A DNA stretch of 64,000 nt from Aurelia coerulea. Its lineage: Eukaryota; Cnidaria; Scyphozoa; Semaeostomeae; Ulmaridae. The translations under genes and the position numbers were made by a program. Shown in pieces: positions 44,635 through 55,999 of the stretch; position 1 is the stretch's first letter, and each line of letters begins with the position of its first letter. Where the stretch lies: contig CM076943.1 of assembly GCA_039566865.1 (NCBI GenBank), positions 43,408,663-43,472,662 on the forward strand. Reading direction: 5' to 3'. The notes below the pieces were generated by a model. That model saw only the letters and a list, made by a program, of their open reading frames with translations, ran no database searches and was not told the DNA's origin.

Positions 44635-45945
44635 CTTCTTGCAATAAATCTTCGTAGACATCGAATAAACGCAGCTGTTGATAAATTAGGTACCACTTCA
44701 AGATGAACTGCACGGCTTAACGAGCATGTAAACAAGCAAACATAAGCTTTCTGCATTCCTGCTGTTGTCTTGATGTACAATGGGCCTGTAAAATCGATTC
44801 CGACATCGCAAAATGCTTTTGAACCTTGAACTCTTCCCTCTGGTAAATCAGCAGGTTTTGGCACTCTGTAAGACTTCCCTTGCAACACTCTACAAATCAT
44901 ACAACCATGGATCAATTTTCGCACTAATTGTCTTCCTTTAGGTACCCAATAATTGGCTCTTACTTCCGTGAGCGTGTCCTTGACTCCACCATGAAACACG
45001 TTCAGATGACTATGCTCGACAATCAGCTTAGTAATGTAATGATCCCTTGGTAACAACACAGGAAACTTCGAAGTAAACGGCAAACTAGATCTGCTAATTC
45101 TTCCTCTGCATCTAACAATGCCATTATCCACAAACAAACCAAGCTGCCCCTCTAACTTATGGTAATAATCTTTCTTTCCCTTCAAATCTTCCTGTACATC
45201 TTTGATCCACAATTTCTCAGCTTGTAAAATATCTTCTGCAACAACCATTGACGAAAGAACAGATTTCTTGAACAGCTTAATAAACTTCAGCACCAATGCA
45301 GTAACTCTAAGCAGCTTTCTCCAAGTACTAAATCTTGTACAATCAATGATGCTTGATAAACGACAATTGCTTTCTTCTGGTCCAATCAATAATGGTGTAA
45401 CTTTCTTTGGCTGCAATTTAACTTCCTTCTGACATTCTTCTAAGATTTCTTCTTCAGCTACATTTTCTGACATAGAATAACACTCTGGAGGTCCTCTAAG
45501 CCAAGTAGGACCGTCCCACCACAACGAATTATCCGCAATATCAGATGCAAAACAACCCCTGGAACCAAGATCTGCAGGGTTCTCAGTCCCAGGGCAATGT
45601 CTCCACGAATTAATTCTTGTTAACTCCACAATCTCCTTTCTTCTGTTGTACACAAACTGCTTGTATTCTTTGTCAGATTTAATCCAGTACAATACACATT
45701 TGCTATCTGTCCAGCAATAAACTCCATCAATGCAAATCACAGGCTGCAATGCTTCTTTTACAGCAGATAACAAACGAGCAGAAATCAAAGCTGATAATAA
45801 CTCCAATCTTGGAATAGACATCTCTGGAACAGATAATGGTGCAAGCCTGACTTTTGATGCAACCAAAACTGATCTCCATCCAGCTTTAGATTTAAAACAC
45901 AAATAAACTGCAGTGCAATAGGCCTTCTTTGAAGCATCTCCAAAA
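44635..45945 (-). pseudogene. Older BEL/Pao element: RNase H and integrase N-terminal half
   Basis: Open from 45902 to the junction with the younger element. It has the SIPRLELLSALISARLL motif near 45815, YCWTDSKCVLYWI near 45720, an integrase zinc motif (HSHLNVFHGG near 45015, CMIC near 44900), and the first catalytic Asp at DVGIDFTGP near 44795. The frame is cut at FIARRG near 44640 by the insertion. A frameshift near 45945 separates it from RT. Confidence 0.88.
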
Positions 45946-46855
45946 CATGCAAATAACTTGACTCGATTTCTTCATCTTTCGGCAAATAACATCTTTCATC
46001 AGCAATACTCACATTTTCCAGATCTTTCAACCATTTTGCAACAAACTCTTGCTTTCCCTCTGACAGTGGTGCGTCCCAATCATACTTCTTTCTGCACAAA
46101 TCTTGGAACAGCAATCTTACAGGAATAATAACTGGCACAATCAGACCCAATGGGTCGAATAACTTGGCAGGAAACCTCAAGATATTTCTTTTCGTCAGCT
46201 GTAGATCTCTTCCAAACTCAGCAAGGTAAGCTAATTTCAAAATGATCTTATCTTCATTCAAATCCCAATTCAAACCAAGAATTTTATGCTCCTTTCCAGG
46301 CTCAATTTCGCTTAGACCTCCCATCGACATTTTTGCAAACGATATGTTTTCCATCTGATCAACTTCAACTTCAGACTTATCAGCAATTTCTCTGTTGTAT
46401 TCAGCAATCTTTCTTGCAACCTCTTCGTAGTTGGTAGCCCATTTCCGTAAATTGAAGCTTCCAGCAGCTAAACACGATTTTACTGCTTTGAAAAAATCTA
46501 CCGCCTCTTCTCCATTTGCTGCCCCGCATGTCCAATCATCGATGTAAAACGCTCTAATAACTTTATCAGCCATTTCGATATTCTCCTTGTAATACTGCCT
46601 GACATGAAAATCCAATGTTGCATTCAAGCAGAACGGCGAGCTAGACATTCCAAACAATACAGACGCAAAACGAAATACAATAATCTTTGGCTCTTCTTCT
46701 TCCGCTTCTTTCAGGTTTTCGATCCACAAAAAACGCATTAAATCTCTTTGATCTTCATCCACAGCAATATTCAAAAATGCTTTCTCGATATCCGCAGCTA
46801 AGCCAACTTTGTATGCTCGAATTCTCAATAAAATATCAATGATGGCCGGAGCCAT
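45785..46855 (-). pseudogene. Older BEL/Pao element: reverse transcriptase core
   Basis: AADIEKAFLNIAV near 46790, VLFGMSSSPFCL near 46665, and the catalytic FYIDDW box near 46550 (YIDD in place of the younger element's YVDD). The frame changes from the upstream ORF at a four-base ccac duplication near 46857-46868 and again near 45945. Confidence 0.88.
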
Positions 46856-48240
46856 AGGTGGGTGGTCCTACATACAAACATTCATTCAACGATGGTAAGG
46901 ACTTTTCCTCCTTCGAACTAGCATCGAAAACAACTCGTAACTTTGTCGTAAGTGCATCTTGCCTCTTCACTGCTTGATGGGGTAAGTAATGGATGTTTCC
47001 AGGTTCTGTTTCTGCAGATAAATCAACTCTCTCAATAATACCATCTCTCTCTTGATCTCGAATGATTTTGTCATACGCCTCGAGTGTTTCTGGGTCTTTG
47101 CGAAGACGTTTCAATGAAGATTTCAAACGGGCAAGACTCAAATTGTAATTGTCCGGTAACAAATCGTGGTTTTCTTTAACAGGCAATCTTACGCAATATT
47201 TGTCACCATCCTTCGATATGTTCTCGATAAATGATCCATGCACTGTGTCTTTCTCTCTTATTCCAACTGACTCAAAATCCCACAACTGCTCGACCATGAC
47301 ATCTACCCTGTTATTTTCAATGGGTTCAGCTCCCGTTCTCAGCACGTGGGTCGATACGAAATTTGCATTAGCCGATAAACCATCATCTTCTCCACATGGT
47401 ACTCTGCCAGGCAATACCCATCCTAATTTTGTCTCGTGCGCAACTGGACTGTCTGCAGTCTCCCCCCATTTTAGCTCTCCAGTGAAGAACCTTCCGAGGT
47501 AGTCAGCGCCAATCAACACATTAATAGGACTGTCACATGACCCATCACTGTAATCCGCTAATTCAATGTTACTTACGTAATCGAAATGTTCAATAGCAGA
47601 TTGAATGTTCTGTGCTGATATTGGTTCACAAATCTTTGACACTGCATATGCTTGTATTTCTGTTGAAAACTGCCCAGAAATACTTCTCAAGGAGAATTTC
47701 ACTAATTCATGGGGCGTAACCTTCACGTTGTCAGGATTTCCTCCAAAGGCTTTAATCAATAACGGCTTGGTTGCTACCGTTGGCAACGACAATTGATCTT
47801 TAATGTTCTTGCAAGTAAAACTCCTCTGACTCCCCGAATCGAAAATAACACGTACACGAACTTTCTCATTTCCATCGCAACTAATAAATGCTTGAGCTGT
47901 CTGTAGCAAGATGTTGTCTCGCGAGCTAACATAAAGGGCACTTGATGCTGCCTCTTTGACTTCCGGCCTTTCTTCCGATACAACTGTTACATTCGATGGC
48001 ATGTTGTTGTCACAAATGCTTACATGATGAAGTCTGCCACACGGGAAACATTTTCCCTTTGACTCACATTTCCCTGCAACATGATTCTTTCGCAAACATA
48101 CAAAACAACGGCCTTGTTTCCGCAATATATCCTTCCGTGCTTTCTTATCGGTGATAATGTTGCAACGAGTAGAGGGATGCTCCTGCCGACAATAAGTGCA
48201 GCTCGATACATACATTAGATTTTCTCCCCTCTGAATATAA
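46836..48240 (-). pseudogene. Older BEL/Pao element: zinc knuckles, protease and RT start
   Basis: CTYCRQEHPSTRC near 48200, CFVCLRKNHVAGKC near 48095, and CFPCGRLHHVSIC near 48045 are zinc knuckles. VIFDSGSQRSF near 47845 is the protease active site. KLGWVLPG near 47425 begins the pol linker, and the first RT motif (LRVVFDASS) is near 46930. The codons before about 48225 are in the wrong frame relative to gag. Confidence 0.88.
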
Positions 48241-49248
48241 CACAGCAGCGGTACTGGGCTGACTAGGTGATCTCTTATCAGGCGAATAACTGTGAGCTTT
48301 CGGGATAAACGATGGCAAATCAGCTTGAATACTACCACATCTTTCTCGATTTTCGATCTCTTCTCGTAACAGATCAAGCAAGCGATCAAGATCCCAGCTT
48401 CCATCCTTCATTTGACGACCAATTAATAGACGAACATCTTGTGGAATTTTCTTGAGTAGTACTGGGACAAGAAGGCTTCCATATGCTGATGTTGGCACTT
48501 TTCAAGATTTTAATCCGCGAACATGTACTTCGACCTTGTCATACAAATTTCTAAGCTCTTTAATGTCTCTCGATGAAAAAACTGGTGGAATGTGAAGTAA
48601 CGCATCATGGTGGCCACTTACTATGACTTGGTTGTCTCCGAATCTTCGTGTAAGTTTTTCAATTGCTTCATCATAGTTTGCTTCCGTTGTCTGCAACCCT
48701 GCTATGGCAGCTGCAGCTGTTCCCTCAAGCAAATCTCGTAAATAACTGAACTTGGTTATCACATTTAAACTGGGGTCGTCGTGAATGGCACTCTTATAGA
48801 TACCCCAAAACGTCAACAATTGCGTCACCTCTCCATTAAACTTCTTCAGTTTCAATTTTGGCAATTTTGAAGATGATGAGCTGTCCCTAACACGAATCTG
48901 CGAAGGGATTTCGCGAGAACTTTGCTGCTCCGTTTGAGTTTTCTCTTCGATATTGAGCAACGTTTCATAGACCTTGCGTCTAAATTCTCCCGACTCTCGA
49001 ACCTCTGTCATTAAATCATCTTCATCTTCAGTAAGATCAACGATATCGTCTTCTAAATCTTTAATAATCTCGATTTCCTCCTTTAATGTGATCTTCAACT
49101 GTTTGAGCTTTCGAATTGTGTTTTCATCAAGGTTTTCTAACAACGCAGCGGCCTCTTCCAGCGAACTTTCGACGTAGTTTCGATGGCCTATCCGAATACT
49201 GCATAACTTTGGTAGGCTTTTCTGAGTCTTTTTCTTGGCTTTCGACAT
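48145..49248 (-). pseudogene. Older BEL/Pao element: gag
   Basis: It starts MSKAKKKTQK at 49248 with an acidic coiled coil (residues 25-95), then the BEL-type gag domain (KLPKLKLKKFNGE near 48850, FSYLRDLLEGTAAAAI near 48750). TGA at 48504-48502 interrupts it, then the same frame continues (YGSLLVPVLLKKIP) to a frameshift near 48225. Confidence 0.88.
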
Positions 49249-49265
49249 TTCTTAATTTATTTACA

Positions 49266-49283
49266 TCCGGCTCTGTGTGTCCA
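49266..49283 (-). other. Primer-binding site, older BEL/Pao element
   Basis: On the minus strand TGGACACACAGAGCCGGA immediately follows the 5' LTR and begins with TGG. It differs from the younger element's site, so the two use different tRNA primers or belong to different lineages. Confidence 0.55.
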
Positions 49284-49705
49284 TGTCAAAAAAGGTGCGC
49301 TTATTTTTAATCGAAGGTATAAAGAACTGCTCCATAAACAACTCACAAGTAGAATTGGAAGGCTCTCATAAGGTTTCTCATCATCTCATCAGGTTTCTAA
49401 GGCTCTCTTCTAGTGCAACGAATAACTAATAACAAACTATTTACAATATGTATAAGTAGAGGACTGTATATAATATTCTCTCCATGGAAGACTTTATAGT
49501 AAGGCTCGAACTTCTTAATATTTATCACTTGTCTAGGCTCAAACTCCAAGATTTATCGCGTGTTTTCTTCAGACTTTAGGCTCGAAAATCATGCTCCTAT
49601 TCAGGCAAAGAGATCTATTTACAGCCCCCTACACGTAAGCCAATATCAATATTTACGTAAGTTAATCTAACCCGGGGGTCATCACAAGTTACAGTTTATC
49701 TCACA
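49284..49705 (-). repeat. 5' LTR of the older BEL/Pao element
   Basis: Full-length partner of 35092-35520. Missing short blocks (for example gatattt near 49520) and scattered substitutions show it has aged more than the younger element's LTRs. Confidence 0.9.
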
Positions 49706-50031
49706 AGCATGGAGAATCTTCTCCAATTGAAATTTTGACGAAAATCGATTTATCCGATCGTGCAATGATTTTTTGGGGATGGTGGTCGAAACGGCCCAAA
49801 ATGGCCTAAGTTTTGCTGCGAAACGTGGAAGCAAACACAACGACGGCACCTGATTGGTCAATCATAGGAGAAAATGCGATCTGATCAGAGTGTAAGTCAG
49901 AACCCCACGGGAACTTTGGACAAAAGAAAACATTTGACGGCTAGCCTATGCTATAAAGCAAATCGTAATCGTTCAAATTCTTACAGGTTGCTGAAGCACG
50001 CGGAAATCAGCCAGTTGCACGGTATCCAGCC

Positions 50032-50537
50032 CCGATGGGTGCAATTCAGTAGTGAAAGGTACACCACGCTCGTCCATACCATTTCATAGGATACCCTTTT
50101 CTCTGACTTTCTAGTTGGTGAAAAGACCCCTTATCACTGAAATTTTGAAGATACCTCCCCCCCCTCCTTAAAGGAGCTTCATTTGGCCCTAAAGGAATCT
50201 GTTTGGTACAAAAACTGGTTCTGACAGAAAGGTTTGGAATTTTCACACTTTTTTACCATTCACTTTACTGATATCTCTTTGTTGTAAAACAGTAGAATCC
50301 CATCAAACTTGAGGTATAAAACTTGGGCCTGGTGAAAGTGACTTTTATTCTAGGGTCCCGAGTCCACCAGCATTTAACTGTTTTTGGGTTGGGATGTTTT
50401 CGAAAGAAAAATACCCCGTTTTTTCTGAGATTCTAGGTCCTAGGATTCTGCTTCAAATCGACTTCAAATATGCCCTTTTCTCAGTGAAATCACGGATGAG
50501 TGTGGTGTCATGTTTTCATCAACATTGCACCCACCGG
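50032..50537. mobile_element. 506 bp insertion with a 10 bp target duplication
   Basis: GTATCCAGCC flanks both sides (50022-50031 and 50538-50547). The ends CCGATGGGTGCAAT and, complemented, CCGGTGGGTGCAAT are inverted. A 9-10 bp duplication is compatible with a Mutator-like element. The uninterrupted sequence is present in the opposite arm near 53135. Confidence 0.75.
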
Positions 50538-51849
50538 GTATCCAGCCAATCAAATCGCCTCTTTCTAACCCCGTGATATCAAGTCGGTCGTTAGAAAGGA
50601 ATTCTTAAGTACCTTCACGAAAATTGAAATGGCCACTAACTTATACATGGAATTTCTTTTGAAAAATCAGTAGAAGGGATGCCCCCCTGCAGTTTGTAGC
50701 TTGCTCCGACAAATATCTCATTTGGAGTCGAAATTGCATTCATTTTCCGGTCGATGAATATTGACCTTCGTTAAAATATTCATAAAATTCGTTACAAATA
50801 GGATATAAGGATAAATATCTCAGCGATTATGGATATTGCCCCAAGAAATAACCCAAACACTTTCCCTCCTTATACATATCAAAATCGCAAGCGATTTTCA
50901 GCGATCTCTGTCAGAAATGTCATTTGGGCCCAAGCTTCGCATCGATTAAACCTCATACGTTGGCTCCAATAGGGCTTAGTTTGTCTTCTTGAGTTAAATT
51001 ATTCACTTACCAATGACTCAAGCATCAATTTGACTTAATTTTCAATTCAATGTCTCGAAATTTTGTTCAAAAACATCCAGTCTTGAGCAATTTCTGCAGA
51101 TTTGTTTCGTTCCGTCTTTCTCTGCAAGTGCAAGTACTTTGCTCAAATGTCGCATTGCTAGGTTATTGTGATACAAAGTAAAGCGATTCGATACCATTGA
51201 TGCTTTCGTGAACAGATTTGAGACGCTTGTCTTTCTCAATTCATTCAAATGGACACAAAAGGGATAAAGCACTTTTAGGCTCTTTGGTGCTCTAATCAAT
51301 AGATTTTACACAAAACAACAAAAATTCGTTTTTGCGCTGAACATTTACAGCATTCGAGAATAGATTCGACAAAGCTACTTTCAAAACTGTTTCTTGCTTT
51401 GTTGTTTTATGTAAAATCTATTCATTAATGCACCAAACAGCCAAAAGTGTTTTATCCCTTTTGTTTCCATTTGAATGAATTGAGAAAGACAGACGTGCAA
51501 AATCTGTTCATAAGTGCACCATTCAACTGTATCGAATCGAATCGCTTTACTTTGTAATTTGTATCACAATAACCTAGCACCTAGCAATGCGACATTTTAG
51601 CAGGTTACTCACTTGCGCCATCAGATCAGAGAATTGCAGAAGTTGCTCAAGACTGGATGTTTTTAAACAAAACTTGGAGACATTAAATGGAAAATGAACT
51701 CAAATTGATGCTTGAGTCATTGGTAAGTAAATCGTTTAGCTCACTCAAGAATACAAACTAAGCCTTATTGGGGCCAATGTACGAGTTTTAATTGGTGAGG
51801 GAGAAGCTAAGGCCCACATGACATTTCTGACAGAAATCACTGAAAATAG

Positions 51850-52086
51850 ACCTTTTAGCTATTCTACAAAAGAGCCTGGATAGAGCGTTATTTTTATACG
51901 CGAGGCTCGATAGAGTGGCGTTAAGAGCTTCTATCACGATTGTGCAAATTCGAAAATTCTACAAAGTGCACTTTGTAGAATTTTCGAACATGCACAATAT
52001 TGATAGAAGCTCTGACGCCACTCTATCGAACCTCCTGTATAAAAATAACGCTCGATCCAGGCTCTTTTGTAGAATAGCTAAAAGGT
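51850..52086. mobile_element. Hairpin MITE, near-perfect 237 bp palindrome
   Basis: The two halves, starting accttttagctattctac and ending gtagaatagctaaaaggt, pair around tctacaaagtgcactttgta near 51968. The opposite arm of the host fold-back lacks it, so it is a later insertion. Confidence 0.85.
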
Positions 52087-52234
52087 TTATTGCCTGTAAT
52101 TGAATTGATTAAGATGTAATTGAAAGGGAAAGTGTTTGTTGGGTTATTGCTTAGGGCAATATCCATAATCGCTGAGATTTGTATCCTTATATCTTATTTG
52201 TAGCGACTTTTATCAATGTTTGAACGAAGGTCTA

Positions 52235-52892
52235 GAGTCCCATCGCCCTGTTCCGATCAATGGCTCCTGTGAGCGCGTTGGTGTACCATCTCGGGATGTT
52301 TGTTTACAAGAGGAATGGGTCCTATAATTAAAAAAGCGTGCGAAAAAATACTTTGCTGATGCCATGAGCTTCAAGTTGAGATGTGGTTTACTTTTTTTCT
52401 AGCTTGTGAATCCAGTGATATGGGAAGATGAAAGAGGCCACCTGTGATAGAATCGCAAGTAGTCGCCATTTTCACTTCGTGTTTCCTTGCAGCAATTATA
52501 TTTTCTCTGGTTTCTCTGCTACTGTTTACTAGAACCGCAGTCAAAACATTTCAAACTTTACTCCAACTCTCCAAGTGAATTTTTACAAAAAAATTTCGAT
52601 CATAATATCTTCTGCTTCCCAGCTCTGCGGTGGTACCGTCCGAAATTCATGCGCGAGCTTGCGTGATCGGAACAGGGCGAAAAAATGAAGATATCGCGAT
52701 TTTATCGCTGTGTTTTCCGACAACGATTTTACAGAAGACAGTCGCTAAATGTGTAGGTACAATAACTGGTTTCTATATTTCAAACTATAAAATAAGGAAT
52801 AATTCATTAGCATTAACTTTTCCGATAAAATTTACATAGGCTAAGTAATTAAATGTTTCTTTTTCAGTGATCAGAACAGGGTGATGGGGCTC
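52235..52892. mobile_element. TA-target MITE, 658 bp
   Basis: TA at 52233-52234 and 52893-52894. The ends GAGTCCCATCGCCCTGTTC and, complemented, GAGCCCCATCACCCTGTTC are inverted repeats. The uninterrupted target is seen in the opposite arm near 50765. Confidence 0.8.
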
Positions 52893-53175
52893 TATATCCG
52901 TCGACCGGAAAATGAATACAATTTCGGCTCCAAAAATGAGATATCTATCTCTGAGCACGCTACAAACGGGCAGAGGAGAGGGGCATCCCTTCTACCGATT
53001 TTGCAAAAATGATTCCATGTAATTATTGTAACCTAGTTGCCATTTCAATTTTTGTTAGGGTACTCCAGAATTCCCTTCTTCCAACGACCGATTTGATATC
53101 ATGGGGTTAGAATGAGGCGCTTTGATTGGCTGAATACCGTGAAATTGTATGATTTCTGCGTGCTTCAGCACGGGT

Positions 53176-55999
53176 TATTCCATCCATGGAGAGCAAATCT
53201 GGTTTATGGTCATAAGCGTACGGGAAAATAAAATCTAGGGAGGTTTCCCTACAAAAAGTTCATGTTTACCAATATTTTTGCCCGACTGAGGGTAGATTTC
53301 TGCCTGATTGGGACTGATTTTATATGATTTGTGCAAAGTTGGCCCCCCACCCTCCCCGTCTCGGACGGTTATATTTAAAGTTTGAGCAATTCCATCTGCC
53401 AAGCGAGAAATTGCAGATATTGGAGCAAATATTTTCTCTTTCGTGTCCAACTCCGACTTAATTACTAAGAAACTCGGAGATGTCGAGGTCCTCTAAGCGT
53501 TTTTTTTTTTAAATTGATCGATTTATCCACTGCAGAATTAGCCCCCAGATGAACGGCTATTTTACGTCTATTTTTCGCATTTTCTTCAACTTTCATACTT
53601 GAGAAACATCGGAGATAAAACATCTCCGAGGTTTTTAGCAGAGCATATAAGACCAAGTGAAAAAGTCCGAGTCGAGAAACGTCGGAGGTAAGGCATCTCT
53701 GAATTTCTTAGTAGAGCGTGTACAGTAGAAAGGGCCACGCAAAAGAGTCGCAGAATATGTGCTCGGACATTTCCAACATCTCCGACATCTCCCCAATGCT
53801 TTGTACCTGGCCCAAATCCATCTCAATAATGCTTCTCCAGGAAAGTAAACTTACCGGGTGAGTGTTGAGGCTAAGCGGTAGACTGATTACGATGATTCCC
53901 AGTAATCGCTATTCAAAACGAGACTATTACACCAGACCGAGACCGTTCTTACTGAGACTCATATTATTTAGCCTCACTACACAAGGACCCTCAACTTACG
54001 CTCATCTAATTGAAGTGAATTGATGTTGTTGTTGTCGCTCCAGTTGAGGGTCTTATGGACTAACTCTTCTCAAAACGGCAAAAAAATTCTCGTCAGGAAC
54101 AAATTTGTTCCTGGACCAATCAGGATGCAAGACTTAAAATAACTTGATGGGATTGGCTGATTCTTCTTCAATTCAAACTTCCCGCCAAAGGCAAACAAAA
54201 GCATTCGAACAACGCGTTCGACTGAACTGCTGCAACGATCAAAATCTCAAAGTAACGAGCGAATTTTCGAGATCTTTTGCGCCCCCAAATAACCAAAACA
54301 GCACTTATAGGTAAGACTTTTTTGCCTTAATAGCTTGAAGAAACATTCTTCTAAGTACTGATAGCTTGTTTTGCAGTGTAGCACTTCAGGATAACCACTT
54401 TTTCCGGCGATTTAGGGTCGGTGGTTTTGAGGAAAAATAGCAGGTGATTTAGGCCATGTCCGTTTCTAGAAGCGTAAGTCCATGAGTCGTAGTTATAGCG
54501 TCCATCAGCCTATCAATAGCGATAACCTACGAACATATAATCAGTCTACATATTCACGCCCGACAACACCTTTCTCGAGGAGTTCAGCCTCGCTTTGATG
54601 CCCCTATACAAATGTATAGGAAAATAACCGGAAGTGAATATTTTCGTCGACTTTGAACGTTTCTTGTAGTGATGCGGTGTGATTTTTCCGCGTTAATTTA
54701 ATCTTTAAAGGTAGTGAATTTATCTAAGAAATGTTTAAAACTAAAATCGTTTTGATTTAAACTTCCCGGTAAACTCCACGCAATTTGACAGGAGTGATGG
54801 TCTTATTTTAAAAGATTTTCATCCGTATTTGGGCAAGTTTTTCGAATTCATTGTTTTTGGTGACGTAAGCAGCGCCTTGAAAACCATGACATTTAGAAAA
54901 TGCCGTAGATCGTAGAAATTGTTTTGAAGTAGCGTGGTCTGCTTGCTGCTTGCTTTCAAGAAAACTTTTTAATTCTGATAGGAAACGAAGCAATAAACCA
55001 ATATGCAGAGCACTAGCGATCCTTTTACTGCCAGTGAAGGACAAGAGATGCTTTCATGTTTTCAAATAATTCTCCAACCCGCCAGAAAGAAAGAGACAAG
55101 AAGAAGCAGCTTCCAACGAAAGAACTCGGATATTTATGGATCAAGAACTAAAATCGTCTTGTTTATGATGGCAGATGTCTTTGATGGACAAATGGATAGC
55201 AAATTATAGAAAATATGTTATTTGTACTGGGCAAGTTCCTCTCGATGATGGAGCAACTCAATGCAGTCTGGAAATCTTCTCTTGTTGGCTCTAAAAACTC
55301 ACAGGCAAGGAAGATAGGGAAGGATGCTGTCTATTGAAATTGCAATGACTATTTCTGAATGGACAACGGCAATAACTGCTTTTTGGTAATTTTCAGAAAC
55401 TCATGAATAAGCATGGCATTTCACCTACAGGGTGAAATGGGCGAGCTTTGTCTTTGTCTTTGCAAACAATTGTCTTTGCAGATCAAATTCAGAATAAGTT
55501 TCAGACTGTTTCAGAATTGGAAGCATTAAAATTTCAATTTTGTGATGATTCAATTGCTTTATCTTACCATCTTCCTATCATCAGAGTAAAATCATCAGAG
55601 TATCAATTATTGGATTACTCAAATTTTTTGATATATCATAATACTGTTTTTCATTGAATGCTTTGTTTGCAACAGTCATGTTCCATCAGTTTTGCATAAG
55701 TCCTCAGGCATTGAAAAAGCAAGAATTGCAATCTTTTGTGGTTGTTGTCAAATGCTGCTTCAAGGTTGGGCTTGATTGGTAAAGGATAATCTTGTTCTGT
55801 TTGGGTCCTAAAATAAAACAGAGACAATATTATTTCCTCCTACAAAAAATGTTTGCTGCATAGCAAATTTCACTTTGTCTCATAGAGAATTGCATGTACA
55901 AAAAAGAGCAGCAAACCAAAATAGGAGATGTCTTTGCAAACTTAAATCAGAGCAGCAATACCCTGCTCAAGAAAAAGAAAACAGATTTAAGGGCAAATA
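53176..55999. other. No gene supported; diverged cggagat repeats
   Basis: Around 53470-53720 three diverged copies of a block like gaaacatcggagataaaaca...ttagcagagc occur in a row. The remainder is unique-looking AT-rich DNA. ORFs near 55003-55209 and 55448-55657 have no domain and no splice context. Confidence 0.35.

Larger units (their letters stand above)
35092..49705 (-). mobile_element. Older BEL/Pao LTR retrotransposon, decayed and interrupted
   Basis: It is bounded by LTRs at 35092-35520 and 49284-49705. Reading from right to left it carries gag, protease, reverse transcriptase, RNase H and integrase, the BEL/Pao order. Two stops and three frameshifts break the polyprotein, and the 36428-44630 element is inserted in the integrase. 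Its own length is about 6.4 kb. I could not see a clear target duplication. Confidence 0.9.
49988..53175. repeat. 3.2 kb fold-back (palindromic) element
   Basis: The arms meet near 51355. The left arm runs from tgctgaagcacgcggaaatc (49990) to agattttaca (51310), and the right arm from gtaaaatcta (51411) to the complement near 53170. Three insertions break it: 50032-50537 in the left arm, and 51850-52086 and 52235-52892 in the right. No ORF resembling a transposase. Confidence 0.8.
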
